Assembly: GCA_907163375.1 (NCBI GenBank) | Contig: CAJQUW010006378.1 | Span: 62,001-126,000 of the forward strand | DNA: 64,000 nucleotides | DNA from: Prostheceraeus crozeri | Taxonomy: Eukaryota > Platyhelminthes > Polycladida > Euryleptidae | Direction of reading: 5' to 3' | Part shown: piece after piece, positions 22,801-37,800 of the stretch | Layout: every line of letters starts with the position of its first letter | Position numbering within the stretch: position 1 is the stretch's first letter | Translations under genes and position numbers: made by a program | Notes under the pieces: model-generated | Told to the model about the DNA's origin: nothing | Seen by the model: only the letters and a program-made list of their open reading frames with translations | The model's database searches: none

Positions 22801-25800
22801 TATAGAATTTATCGAGCTTTAAATGTTATTTGAATTTGTTATAAATTAGTGCTTTTAGACTCATATGAACAACATGATGAACATAAAAAATAAGAACATG
22901 CTTTTCTCCTCCGATCACAGGCATGGAGTTGAATGGAGATGCTCAATACTTATTCCTACGATAGTAAATTGGTTAAACGTATTTTACTTTGTTGTTTACT
23001 GAGCCCATCGATTAACGATCTGTAACATATTTTGCGAGCCAATCTAGCTTATTAGCTCATTACATACATGTATCTAGGTCAAAAGATCACTGTAGCGCAA
23101 GGACGCGCGTAGTCCGTGCGTTACATTGAACAACATTGACACATCGAAAATCGGATTTATATGGTATGTCGGTCACGCTCAGCGAACAACAAACTCGACA
23201 ACGAGAACAGTGATAGTCATAGCGATCTCGTTGTCGACGCTCCAACTTCAGCCTGCAGAGCTTCCTGTTTACATTATACGATCAATATCTTCCTAGTTCC
23301 TAGTATTTGTTAAAAATGCATACTACGGGTAAAATAGTCTGTATTGATACTTTGCAGACAAAATAACGCCAATATATTCATCATATTTGTAAAGTCTCAT
23401 GAACGCTTTCGCGGCCTCGCATCGCAAGGAGTGCGTCCGTTGTGATATAAACACATGAGCATGCAACCTGCAGAATATCAATTCAAGTGTTGTTAATTCA
23501 AATCGCAGACACTAAGTGTTGTCACACCATCGACCAGAAAAATAATAAAAAGAAAAACAATATGAAAAAAGTTTTGGAAGCCACAAACAGTCATTCAGCA
23601 AAAGTCAAGAAAAAATATATGTGGACAAAGAAATTGCAATTGAAGCAATGATAAAAGAAATAAATGAAATAATGCATAAATAAATAGAAAAAAAATTAAT
23701 AACAGAAATCAATCAGCTCCATGGCAGAGAAAGAGTGTATTTAGCTGCGGAGCCCGTGCTTGTGTGCCACATTAGACGCATTCCTACACCACATTTGAAG
23801 GATCCCGTACCACCTCGTAGGTGCGCCTGTCTCATACAAGTTCGCACATGACTGCGAACACGGCTGCGCATTGGGTCTCGGTGCGTATACTTGAGCATTT
23901 TCACAGGTGGCTTGAAGTTTGACGAAATTGACCTCATTCTTCAGCTAATCCGTTCCATATGTACTGTAGATATCATTTCTTGCATTCGTTTTGTTCGTGC
24001 TGTTTTCCCCCTACTTTTTTGTTTTCAGCTAGTCAAGGTTTTCTTTTACCAATTTCAGAGTCTTTGCACCACAGAATTAGATTGTTTAATCGCATCACTT
24101 TGCTAGAAGTGCAAACTGATTCAAACAGATGGCACATGCAGGAACTTAATAAGTGGGCAAGAAGAAATTTTTAATACTTTACAGAGATAGGAAAAATATT
24201 CATATATTGCGGATTGCTATGAATTCCTTCAAAATGATCCGATCGCCAAGATTCTTTCAGATTCGAAGAATTCAGATCATTGCGCAAAAGTTTTCTCGAT
24301 AATGTTGGGCCCTCCAATCATTATTTAAAATGTTAGCAGGCGCATGAAAAACGCTCACAAACTTCTCTGTAGAACTTGACATCGACTGTGTCTTTTTGCT
24401 GTGTGATCCAGTTGGTAACAGTCCCTGAAACTTTGCACAATTTGGCGTGTTTAATGTTGAACTGGCTGCTCATTGTTCGATTGCTATGTTATTTAGTCAG
24501 GAGATTGTGCCATTTCATTTACGTTACATATTACAATGCTTCCCTTCTAGTCAAACGGAAGAAGAGACGACCTGTCTAATTCTGTGCTTCGCACAAATCT
24601 CACAGCCGTGCAGTCCTATGTGCACGAAGGGAATTGTAACATTCCCCTTATCTGCCATGGTGTTAATTAATTTTTGTTATTTATTTATTCATTTCTTATT
24701 TCAACTTATATGTTGAGACTAAATGAATGCTCTGAATACAGTGGCGTTATTTTATCTACGAAAGTTGGTTGGGTATGGATATTGATTTAATATCTTGATA
24801 CTACTGTATACACCGATAATGTCAAATCTAATGCATTTTGGATGCTGCTGATTAGGTGAGTAATACGGAACTGGCGAATTAGTAAGTAATCAAGTGACTC
24901 CGGCGAACCCCAGTTCTAGTACGTCTCCGCAGCTCGGACTGCAATCATGAATATTATCAAAGATTTACAAAAGCCTTACGCAAATGAATTATGATCACTG
25001 AAGGTAACATATAAAATTGTCTCTTAAATTTCACGAATTTTTGATCCAAGCAATATCAAAGCACTGTCAAAGGTTGATTTAAAGCAATATGTGCATAAAT
25101 ACTAGCTATGATTAGATAACAACCACTTTATGGGGATAATGTTCTCTAAACGTTTTGCTTATATACATGTAGATTTGCACATTTGTTCAGAATTGTTGAG
25201 GATACTTGGTCATGACACAAAATTAGTCTCGTACTGTCTGCATTGCTGTGTAAGGAAACATGATGTTTGCATATGCTGCTGCTACATCTACCTTTTGCAT
25301 TATGAGTGTTGTAGTCACTGTCTATCATGAAAAATTGAAGCTTCATTTTCAAATTTTAGTCAACAGAATCGAATCGTTAGAAGGATCTCTCAATCCAAGC
25401 ATGTTAACTCGACTTCATACACTCGAGTTGCGGAAAAACAAGTTGACATCGACTCGTGGATTGTATTTGCCCAATCTAAAAAACTTGTTTCTGGTAAGAA
25501 AGAGCCTTCAACTTTTTCAACGATGTAGAGCAATCATCATTTATCTTTCTAGTACTAATTTCCCGTGCTATAAATGTTTTATTGAACTGCTAGTTTAACT
25601 ATTTACTCGCAGAATTTCGACCTCGACCTCGACACTTTCATCTGGTCTCGATCTCGACCTCAACGTGATCGAGTTCATGAAAAAAACGTTGCATGAATTT
25701 CATGAAGGTAACGAATTTCTAGGAAAATTGACTCAAAATTCTGCTTTTATTTTTTTGTTGAGATTGATGATGCATAAATTTCAATGTTCATATCTATTAA

Positions 25801-28800
25801 CTAGAATCAGCTCCGTTATGCCTGGTAAAGGAACCACAGACGGTATTCTTTACTCGGTATCTGCAAAAGCGGTGCTTTCGAAAGGAAAATATCATGGCCT
25901 TCATTGAAAAAAGACTTTCGACAGAGTTTATCAGTAACAGATAGCTCAATGAGCTTTGAGATGTACAGGAGGAGTAAAAGAATGGCTGCTGGATGCCAGG
26001 TATCGACCAAACCTTAGGTTGGTTGGTAGTTGTATTTCATCGTCCTGGCTACTAGGTAAAGTCGAAGTTTCGAGGAGATGAAAAATGCGTTTTGAAACGG
26101 TTTGAGTGATGTTTCCCAAAGAAATGTTTTAGCACGAGCGAGAATCCACTATTCACTATTTTGCAATATGTCGATAGAAAACATGCAATTTACGCTTGTC
26201 TTATCTTGCTTGGCATCTTGCTCATTTTTATTATATAACTGAATTCACCTAATTGTGTAAAGCTTAATTTCCTAGCTTTTCTCCCACAAAACTGATCCGA
26301 ACAACCTACTCCTTTTGTGACTTTTAATTTAAGCGTATTTTTAAACTTTCACTGGCGTGTTTGGTGAAATGCAAGTTCAAATTCATGAATTCTTTTGAAA
26401 AGTACGTTTTTAAAAGTCTGAAATTTGCCACTCTTCGCATGCATTCTTATGTGATAACATTCGCCTTTCAATATGACTGCAGTCTAATTTCACTATGAAG
26501 TCTATTAATCACATCATGATCATCCATCATACCATAGATATCGAAAAGATCATTGGAGAAATTCAAGTACTATATGAAGTCTCCATATTGACCTTTCAAT
26601 CAATAATGGCACTTGCAAGTAGTCAGCTTTGCTTCTTCTCCTAATTATTTGAATTCGTTGGATAATGTGCAAGTCATTCTTCTTTATTATCACTTCTGAA
26701 GTTATCAGAGCTGTAGAGTACGATTGTACAGATGTATTGAAAGGTTGCTAATGAAGGAAAATCCTTCACATTTCGTTTAAGCATATTTAATTGCATCACT
26801 TGCGCAAATCAATCTCATCAATCTCTTGTTTTCATAAAGTAAAAACTTCTTGGAATATTTAACCAGTTTGGCATCGTAGATAGCAATTACTAAGGTGATT
26901 TACAGCCAATATTATGCAAAATTTCAAAAAGAGGTCAAAAATTGTGATTTTAAATTTAAAATTGCGAGGGTTGAACGAGCTGGATAAAATCGTTCATGCG
27001 CGGAGTCTCTCTCGAGTGTTACGAGTGTTAGGCGTCGGTCTGATGGCGGTTCTCCACGTGTTCCGATATTGAGCGTCGATACGCCAGAGATTCAACGTCC
27101 TGAAGTCGGCTTGCACGTTGTCGCACCACCTAGCCTCGCGCTTCAGTACTTGGCATACTGTAGATAGGGCTAACCAGAGAAGGAGTTTAACAATCGATTT
27201 GTTTGCATTATCAGAATATTTGAAATTTAATTTTACTACTGGAACGACTTTTTCTGATTTTATTCTGAGTGAGTTAACAAATAGCCGATTACACTCAGAA
27301 GACAGGATAGCGTGGAATTTACCGGGTAGCTTAAAAACCGGTCTTTTTGATAGACAAAGCCGCATGCATTAGGTCTACAAGTACAACATGCGAACAGGAA
27401 GTTTTTGCAAAGGATGCCTGTTAACATCAAGACAACTTTCCGCTCGTTGTTGGATAGAGTGAAATACCTTTCTACAGGGAGCCATTTCGGAGCATGTTTC
27501 AAGTATGTACTGCCTAAGTTTGAAATTGATGTCAGACGATGACCATATACCCGATTCTTAAATATACCTCAAAGAACAAAGTCGGGTGGAGTTGAGTCTG
27601 GAGAACGAGGAGGATATTCAATTTCACCACTAGTACCAATCCAGTGACTTTTTAAATTTGCTTCTACTCTGGAATGGGAAAGTATACCATCCTGCTGAAA
27701 CCAAGTTTCGTTGACTTTGACAAACTTTCTCAGACATTGATTTTGTAGCATTTTCGTGTATGTATGACTAATCACATTACTTTTAAAGAAGTGCGCTTGA
27801 TGTCTTCGATTGATCCAATATCTTCACATTCGAATGATGACGGTGACAGTGTCACGTTCTTTGAAGCTCTCTTTTTAATAATCGGCAAGTTTCACTTTTA
27901 ACATCCACCTTTTAGAATGTTTTAACAAAATACTCGTAAATGCATTAATAATTTGTCAGTTTGATGTTCTTGCTTCCTTCTGCCTTTTTGCATTTGAATA
28001 TTAATTAACAACGATTAATAACTGAGCAGTATTGTTTATATAGCCACGAAAAAGCCGCGTGATCAATACGTGAGTGTAGATGAAAGTAAATCAAAATGAA
28101 CTAATTCTGAGACCATAATGTTTGGTACAGAATGTGTTCAGGTCTTTTCCTATCATGTTCAAGCACCCATGCTTATTAAGCTAAACTCATTCCGATTTAG
28201 CAAGCCTCCTAATGTTAGCAAATACAGAATTTTGGTCAATTTTAGCCGCATTTGACCCTATTCTCACAGTCATCACCGATCAGGAATATGATGATAGCAC
28301 ATACATGTGACAAGAAGTTACTTTAGAACATTCCATACCAAGAATGATGGCTTTAGACTTAGTACCTGTCAGTTAATCAGAGAAAACAAAATCTCAATTT
28401 TATCGAAAACTTCGATCTGCTTCCCATTTTCTTTGATGCTGTCTGGCAAGAGGGGGAGCCAGGTAGAACTTGACAGACGAGCAGATTCGGCTCATTTTCG
28501 GCTTCGTTCCCCGCAGAAACTCATTCCGGCGGCCAGAATATTATGAAAAGTGTACCCTTTATGAAAGTCCTGGGTTTGACCCGACCCAGTTTTGAACTTA
28601 GGGCTCCCGGACGCATAGTGAACACTCAACCACAAGGCCACAACTTCGATTATAAGAAAAGTCGTTGCAAAGTAAATTGAGTCAAATTTTATTATCCCAA
28701 CCACACCACGCTGTCGAAAAGCTGCAAGTTAGATTGCTCTTTCCGTTAATAAGAACTTTCCTTTTATCGCCAAAACTTGATCTCACATCACTGTTGTCAG

Positions 28801-31800
28801 ATTACGAGGCTAGCCTATCTTGCAATTTTTCTGGATCTAGCGATACAATCGTTCATACAAAATAATTGATCTAATTGGTCAATGAAAAAATAGAGGAATG
28901 TCACATGCGATGGTATTTTCAAGTGTTCCTGATGAAATGATGTGAACAGTTTCAATATTACAATACTACACTATGTAGTTGCTGTCGTTACCACCAGCGA
29001 TGGAAACACGTCATGTATTCGTGGCACGGGGACCAGAAATCTTCATTTTCCTTCAATCAACTTTTTTGATTTTAAAGCGTGTATATCAAATAAAAAGCTA
29101 GTGATGCAAAAGATAATACAAAAGAGGAAAAGCGCAAAAAATGCATCAAACATGAAAAGGCTTGCAAGGCCAGACCGTGGTGAAAGATTCAACGCCCACA
29201 ACCTTTGCGGCTGTTCACTGCTTGACTGAGGATATTGTAGCGGTCGCATTGCCCCTTGCGATCGCTTAGGAAATTATTCAACTTGTGTTTAATAACTAAT
29301 ATATTTGCTGAAGATTGACCATTATTACCATAAACTACCACTTCTCCACCGAAGCAAACTCGTAACCCCGAAGCCATAGGCTTAGTGTATAATATATACT
29401 TTGCATAATGTCACTACTGATGGACGATAAGGTGTCTCATATTTTTTCCACTACTGCTTTGTGTGAAGTCTTGCTACAATTCCCTAATACTCTTAGCATA
29501 CATAACTTCACCCATTTTTTGATCGTTATCTTTTATAACGTTTGATAGTCAGTCCTTCTCTAGCCATTGCACGAGGATTCATATTCATTTCCAATGGATA
29601 TTCACCAAACATTCTACGGAATCATGCATTTAACTTGTAGTTTTTTTAATTCCTAAAATCATACTTTGCCGACTTCTTGCACTTCATTTATGTATCTTCA
29701 TCGTTCATCATGAACAGTCATTGATGTTCTTACTCAACTTTACTCTCTAGAAGTAACTTTACTCCGGACGCCAGCACGGGTTTGTACAAAGAACGAAGCT
29801 AAAAAGTGAGACTTTTACAGAATGATGTACATATGGCTTCTACGAATCTGGGAGGTTGTTATTCTTGTCAGACAGGTTTATGCGCTTATACACTTTGTCT
29901 ATGAATTGGGGTGTATGCATTCATCGGCAAATATTTTAATTTATTGAGTTTATAGGTAGCAGATCAATTGATCATCAGTATCTATATGTAAATGTCATAA
30001 GTAGGTATATTAACTTAATTAAAGATGATAGGTTTTAATGATCATAAATAAATAGTCTACACCAGGGGCGGGCGCCGATAGTTGATTCCTCTTGATTAAT
30101 CGTGTGACGGAATTAATCGCGCGATTTGAATTATCAAGAATCGCATGATTTTAGCGAGGGAATTTTTCAATGAAAATTGCTTGATAAAGAAACAAGTAGG
30201 TTCTAATTCTATGAGGGTCACATTTTCAGCATTTGAGAAAATCGCAGTGAATTGTCATTGTTCTAGCAGTTCGACCATCCAGTTTTGTGAGTAAAGGAGT
30301 TTTCAGCACTGGTATAAATGAGTTCAGTGAAAGAGGATTGAAATAAAAAATGAAGAATCTGCATGCTGCAATTGTTCAGCGGTTCTTATCACTCGTCTAT
30401 TCATTCTAATCAAGTAGCTATCTAAATCTGACAGCTTATTGTTCGAATAGTTCACCGATGTGTCAAGCTACTGCATTCAAGTATGCATCTTGTTAAATAT
30501 CAGTACATTAGATATAAAAAATTGTTAATTATAATTTTTGGTGTTTATTTCTGCAAAATATCGATTTCAATGATTTTTTAAATTCCCTTTTGAAACATGT
30601 GCTATGCATAAATCACCATGTAAAAATGATAAAGTTATAGAAAATTACTTAGACTTTTTAAAATCTTTGTAATAGTTATGTACGATCTGCAAACTCATTA
30701 GATTTGAGATGCTTTGCTGATAATATGCGTATATAATAGGTTCTCGAAATTGCATGTATTATGAATGTACATGTACATATAGTTATCATATTCTGTATTC
30801 TCGCATTGAAGTATTTCCGCAAGCATCATTGCCTCATTCAGTAGAATTTTAGCATAGTCCAAATGAATTTTTATTACACCTGAATTGATGATGGCGGTCT
30901 AGAATCTCTATATTGCAAACTGGACTAGCTGTAAACTCCTTATCCCTGAGTTTGGGAAAGTCCCAGAAAACATAGAAAATGTCGGTAATTGTGCATTTGA
31001 TACGCGCAATGCAAACTTGTGAAAAAACTGAATCGTGTCAGCACTTTAGCACTTGATGAATCTTAATCGATAACTACGACATGCTACTCATGCCAGATTG
31101 ATTGTTGTAATATTCATTAACGGATTTCAAAGGTTATTGATACATTGATAATTTTGTGTGAGTCATTTACACGTTTAGACTGTCCTGCAAGTTATACGAC
31201 TCCAACTCTGCGAAAATTACCGACTTCGAGTCCGTATTCCTGATGAACACAATTCTTGTGATATTCGTCTTTCATGAAATGCACATATAAGCCGTTTAGA
31301 CAGCAATGATCTCAGTTTAATCCTTAATCAATCCATAGCTTGCATACATGTATAAGATATATCACTGTCAATATTTCCTTTTTCAGGCAGCCAACGAGAT
31401 AACTAGCTTAGAAGGATTAGAGCGGCTGGAGCAGCTCACTACATTACATGTTCGTGAAAATAAAATCGAAACTTTGGAGGGATTTTCAGAAACGATGAGA
31501 AATCTTCAATATGTCAATATCAGGTAAGGAAAATTGTACGTACTCAACCATAATTGTTAGGCCAATTTGAAGCAAAATATGTCTTAACCCACCTCAAATT
31601 ACAATATTTTCAAGGGAAAGCTCAGCTTATATCACTTATTATATGTATAGAAATATTTTACATATAATATATACATACATTAAAAAATGTCACTTATTAA
31701 CTTATCAGAAATATGTCAAAAATTGAAAAAATCATTTTGGTCTAACGTGAACCATTTGAATTTTCCTATTGAATTCACATGGCCGTTCGAGGTACATCGA

Positions 31801-34800
31801 CATTGAAACTCTGAATGCCCGTTTAATCCAATGAAGCTTCAGATGCATTTCTTGGCATCTAATTAAGGGGAAAATGTGCGGGTTGCAACTTTGTACGAGA
31901 GGTGTGCAACGGCTATGAATACAAACCCGAACCCGACCTGATCCGAAAAATTCATCGATGCTAAATATTCGAACACAAACTTTCAGTGAGTAGTCAAATT
32001 ACTGCGACCATGGAGAGTGTACTTCCCAAAATAAAGGCTTGAACCGTAGTGGAGAGAAGGTGATATAGTGAAGGGAAAATTGCTCTTTTTCACAATGACA
32101 ATCTGCATGCATGATGTTGATGAAGCAAAAGATATGCAGCATTGATAATAGATATGCGATTGAGGAAATCATTTATTCAGCATTTCATAATATGTAAACT
32201 ACAGGCAAAAAATTGTGCATGAAATGTACATGTATATCTGCAAAGCACGTTAACATAATACAGACATATTTATAGCTTTCGAAGTATAATAAATTCACAA
32301 TCCGAAAGCGAAACCGGAATATTTTACAATGAACACGAACCTGAAATAAATTCGTAAACCCTTCCCAAACCTTATTTTGGTAGGGTCGGGTTCGCACACC
32401 ACTACTTTCTACTATATTGCTCATCTAACGTCCACAGTGGTCTCTTCACTAATCTCTTCACTAACAGACCTAGTGACCTGAAATCGCATTAGAAAGTTAT
32501 TTAAAAAAGACTGATGGTTTGTTAATTTATTGATTCTTTTACAAGACGAACTTTTCATTGATTGCTTTTTTGCGGTGGATTAAAATGCATTTTGCTTAGA
32601 CAAGACGACATTTATATTTCTTTGATGCTTGTACAGTTAATCAGGGCTTCCGGCGAATCAAAATTTGAAGGATTCGTATACTGGATCAATTCGTGCGATT
32701 CCCTAAATGATGCTGAATTTATTTGATGATTTCTCGAATCCTGTTCATATGACTTGAAAAATACTTGAAGTGATCAACTACCTGTATTGACTTAATTTTG
32801 TGTCAGTTATGGAATTGGCGCATATGAATACATACTCGCATACATTACTCACTATTACAAATATTTGTTTTGATAATGAATTAACATTTAGTTACAAGTT
32901 TTGATTATGTTAAAGTAGATTGTTTGATGACACTTATGCTTGATAATAGTAATGCTCATCAATAATTATTATATTTTGATATCTAATTCGCAGACCATTT
33001 CTGAATACATTAAATCTGCTCTAGGTTTTTGATATTTGAATCGGATATTCGAGATTCCCAAAATGCTGATCAAAATTCTTCGCCTAGTTCTACACTCCTT
33101 CAATGGGAGCAGCAATAGCGGGAATCGAGAACATGAGCCAGCACCGGGCGAGTTGTCCGAGGCGAGGAAACTGTACTGTTGCGGCTCTCCACACTGCGGT
33201 GCGGTCATCTGGACCAGATATCCATCCGATTTCTCCAACTGTCGAGAGTGTTTACAGCGCAGACAGTTAATCTCACAGGCGAATTCTTCGTCTGTAGCAA
33301 TTCTGTGGCCCATTACTCTCTTGTCTATGCATGAATTGCGTCAATCTTCAATTCAGATGATTTAGATTACCATGATACGTCAAAGTTAATTCATTCATTA
33401 TCATTTCTTCTTAAAAATTCACTCCTCTCTGGAAAATTATCGACTGCGGGGTGTCGGGTTCTACGCACAAGTAAACAAATGGTCCCATTATGAAGAGATA
33501 CGTTTAAAGTTTAATGAAGGCCGTATTGGTGCTGAACAACATAATCTCACAAGGCCATTAGTGAGTGTGTGTGTGTGTTGATGGTATAAGTTTGTCATTA
33601 AAACATGACCAGCCCAAAGTGTTTGGACAAGCCTCGTTCGTTCGTACAATTTATTTCAGCTAGTGTGCTAATATCACGAGGAACGTATTTGATTTACTGA
33701 CTCTAGTGAAAATCAGCAATGTGATTTATGATTAGATGGCATGCATACTTCCTTTCTTATCGAAAAGTGTGTAATCGAGGTCTATACTTGAGATGAACGT
33801 ATTGGATTAAACGAAAGTCTTACGGAGCGAAAATTGTAATTATATTGATTCATTTATAATTCATTTCTAAAATGTAGGATTCGTGTGAATCGATCGCATT
33901 CGTTCGGGCTGATTTGAATATTCGCGCCTAGGCCTGTCCTTAATATGTTTAAAGTATTCTAAGTAAAAGTTAGAAGTAGGTAACTCATGCTCGGGTCTTT
34001 AAATCCCTAAAAGATGCGTTTGAGTTCACCATGGTCACGGAGAATACACTTCATCTGATTACCATGATAATTAATTACTCGTACATGTATATTGTTTACA
34101 ATAATGATTAATTTCATCCTGTCTACATTTCATTTTTCAGTGAAAACCTTATATCGGATATACGAGAAGTTGACAAACTTCGGTGCCTTCCACTGCTCAG
34201 AGCAATTATCCTACACGGTAATTACTTTGTTTTTGATTTTCAATAATGCTTTAGCTTCCTATTTGCGGTTGCATATTTACAATCATCTGAAAACATTTTC
34301 TCATAATTATTGTACATCCAAGATTTATGTAAACGTTTAATTAAAGAAATATTCTCACAAACTAGCTGCGCGACTCTAAAAGTGTGAATTTGGTCGTTCG
34401 TCTAAATTATTGAGCTTGAAATTCAGTAATGATAATTCTTTGAGGCATCATATTTTTGGCTATGCTTTGTGTAGTGGGTTTTAAGACAACAGTGGATTGT
34501 AAAATTAGAAATGTGGGTTTTGCAAACTTCCCTTAAATTTAGAAAAACCTAAAAAATAGGAAATACTTGCAATTGTAATTATCCCCTCTAGAAGTCGTGG
34601 AAGCAATTATGTCAAGAACTGAAATGCCATCAAATCATTCCCCATTTTACTTTTAGAAATTGATAATAAATTTCGACATGCATTTATTCATGTTAATTCA
34701 CAAGTTTCTCGCAAAGTAGTTGTATCATGATTCTTTTTTCTCCGCTGAGCTTTAAGATTCAACATGATGGATTTTAAGAGCCATCTGCTCGGGTCTCAAG

Positions 34801-37800
34801 TGAAGGCTTTTCTCACAGAGATAGATTCACTTGCGTCGTGCTGTGAGTCAGTCTAGAGCGAAAAAAATCATTTGCCTTGGTCTCTAATGGTAGCAGGCGA
34901 CTGATAAGAAGTGCGGATTACTATTATTCAGCTCCATTTGGCTTTCGTGGGCGTCATTAGCTAAGCATGCGCAATGCTGAAACAACACGCATTAGGGAAC
35001 ACACAAGCTTCAGTTTGGTAGATCAAGGATGTTTGTCAAGTGAAAAGTGCATACCGCTATCTCAATTTTTATACGCAATAAATTCGTCAATTCACGACGT
35101 TAGACTCCTCCCGATCTAAACTTAATGACTGTGCACGTATAATGAGGTTTTAATGAGTTAATGAGTATTCAAAGATGTACTCATAATTTCAACAAATAGA
35201 CTAAGAAAGCTGCCAAGCAATAGATAGCAGCAGGGGCGCAGCATCTAGGGGGGTCAAGGGGGTCCTGACCCCCTCCAGAATTTTCCAAGAGGGGTCGGAC
35301 CCCTGTTGGAACGGCGTGGTTTCCATTTTCCACGTCTCTTTGTCATCTTTCACTAAATTACGAAAATCATTTTTGCCCATCTTGCCAAACAAATTATGCA
35401 TTTGTGAACTATTCTGTCCCTTAAACTGTAGAAAAGCCTCGTTAAATACGCATAATCATGACGGAGGAGACCGTGTGCTTTGATAAACCTACATATCTGG
35501 AATTTCGACTAATTCTTCATCCGTTTCACTTTATTTTGCTCAACATGTAAATTAGCAATGTTAATAAAGAATTTCATTCTATAGACTGGAACAGTCTTAT
35601 GAGATAAGTCAAGACATCTGGCATCGTCATTAAGCCTTAAAGTGTCAAAGCGTTACATGTGCAACACCTACTGTGCAATGCATTAGCGAGACACAAGATC
35701 CCATTTGGCGGGCATCACACATTGAGCCCTCCGGCCAAATTCCATTTAACATGTGGAAGATTGATTAACGTAGTGGACTTTGTCATACACCTTTCATTCA
35801 ATCCTTGATTTGTGAAAAGTGTATTGTGAACTGTGACGGATTGCTATTCGAATTTATTTTGAAATTCATTACTGACAATCTTCAGCGTGTGCCGTGTACC
35901 CATTTATTTACATTTGGAATATATTTTTTATTTAGAAAAAAAATTTGGACTATCGTCTGATTCGTCTCGTTTTTACAATGCCTCGCTTTCAAGAAAGCAA
36001 GTAAAGAAAGGGAGAGGAACTGTCTGTCACTGGAACCAAACGAATGCGAACTTTGGATATGTATTGGCAAGTTACAATGTGCATTATTCACAAAATGCGG
36101 TTCTTTTAGCATGAAATGTACGAACTGCTGCAGTCTTAAATTAATTTATAATAGTGAAAAATATTGATAAGTCCACACTGGATCAGAAGTTGTGTATTAA
36201 ACAATTTGAAATGATTATTAGTCAAAGAATTTTACATTATTTAAATCAATATTATATTTTCAAAATTTTCAATACATCACCTATAATTCAGTAGGGTAGC
36301 CTATACCCTTATTATCATTACAATTCGACACACATTTTGAGTTCAAACATTCTATTATGGCATTCGATAGCTATGTCCATTAAGTTATGTGTATATTCGC
36401 TTTAAGCAGCATATTTCATTCGACTCAATCATCTTTCGTATTGCACGAGTGTTTTGGTTGCCACAGGAGTACACGTATAACATTAAAAAGTACAGAAATT
36501 TTGCAGTCGCCATTCAGTAATTAACCTAAATGTTGACCTAATTGACACATTAATCAATCGAAATCAGTGACTTGGAATTTACATTTAAAAATGGCTATTT
36601 GTATTTAGAGCATTAAATATGCTAAAGGCCTGTTCGCAAAATTTTCAGTTATCAATTAGATATAAGGCGATCAGCAAATATAATAGAAAATTGATCGAGA
36701 AGAGGCTTACTATGAACCACAACATGCAAGAAATATTTTACCGCGTTGCTGCATGGTATGGATTCTTTGGATCTAGTAGGAATTTCGTTGCTTATATTGT
36801 ACCAAGTTGCAAATTTTGAAAGCAACTTCATGATGCGAATGCGAATAATTTTGTGTTTAGTCCAACAATATCTTGATTTCCTGTAAGATTGCAACACTAT
36901 TTTAATTTCCTGTATTTCATGTTCTCCGTGGCACAGTGGTTAATTTGTTGGCCTAGCGATCTTTCGGTCCAGAGGTCGAGCCCCGAAAGTGTCACTGAAA
37001 GTCGAAATGAAAACTAATGCACTGTAAATTTTTAATCGATGATTTCCGTGATTTTCAGGACTATTTTGTCTGTGGTTGCTCTCTAATTTCCATGACTTTT
37101 GAGGATGTTGGTCTCACATGTGCATACTTTTATATACATATTTGTGCATATGCCAAAAAATTAGATATTCATCTTACGGGTACGATCTATGAAAAGCTAA
37201 TTTGATGAATCCTATGACGTTTGAAACTGATGAACGCCTTTCTCTGATTGTCTCTGTTTGTCTCTGTTTGTCTGACTCAACCATAAATTACCGGTATTTT
37301 GAATGGAAGCAGAAAACCGACTTATATTAGTTGTGGATGGTTTCAACCAGTGCGTTCGAACGAGGGAATTTTTCAGTTCACTCTGTTCCTCATTCAGTTG
37401 ACGTTTTTCTTTGACTGAGGCAGAGGCTGGAAAATGCACTTCCATAGTCCTAAATGGGCTGTGTAGGCGGGGGGAGGGGAGGGTTCTACCTCTTTGCTCG
37501 GAGACGGAGGCCGGTCTTTTGATTAGGTTTGAGAAGATTGTGGAGTCGGCTCTAGAAGTCACTTCTACAACTCTGGTTACTTGTCGAGTTCTGTGTGGAT
37601 CTGGATAAGGCGATCGCTTACTTTTGCAGCAAGAATGAAGAAGCCATTTCTTCATACATTCTATCACCATTGTATATTATGCTGTATTTCGACATCCTTT
37701 AAATTTCAAAGCGACTTGCAAATAGCTTCATCCTAAGTTTGAAAATGGGATCATTTCGAATAGCTGTCAATTTAATCCAATATCGGGAATCATTACGAGA

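Noticed and set aside
28527-28660. Functional tRNA gene
   Set aside because: A and B boxes are degenerate and the cloverleaf does not close; a SINE head fits better. The same applies to 36921-37010.
35201-35401. Minus-strand frame with a G-rich hairpin as a gene
   Set aside because: The GGGGTC/GACCCC symmetry and similarity to 38912-38955 suggest the end of an interspersed repeat.
37212-37670. 152-codon minus-strand frame with an overlapping plus-strand frame
   Set aside because: No domain, no splice or start context, low-complexity Ser/Arg composition; neither strand is favoured.
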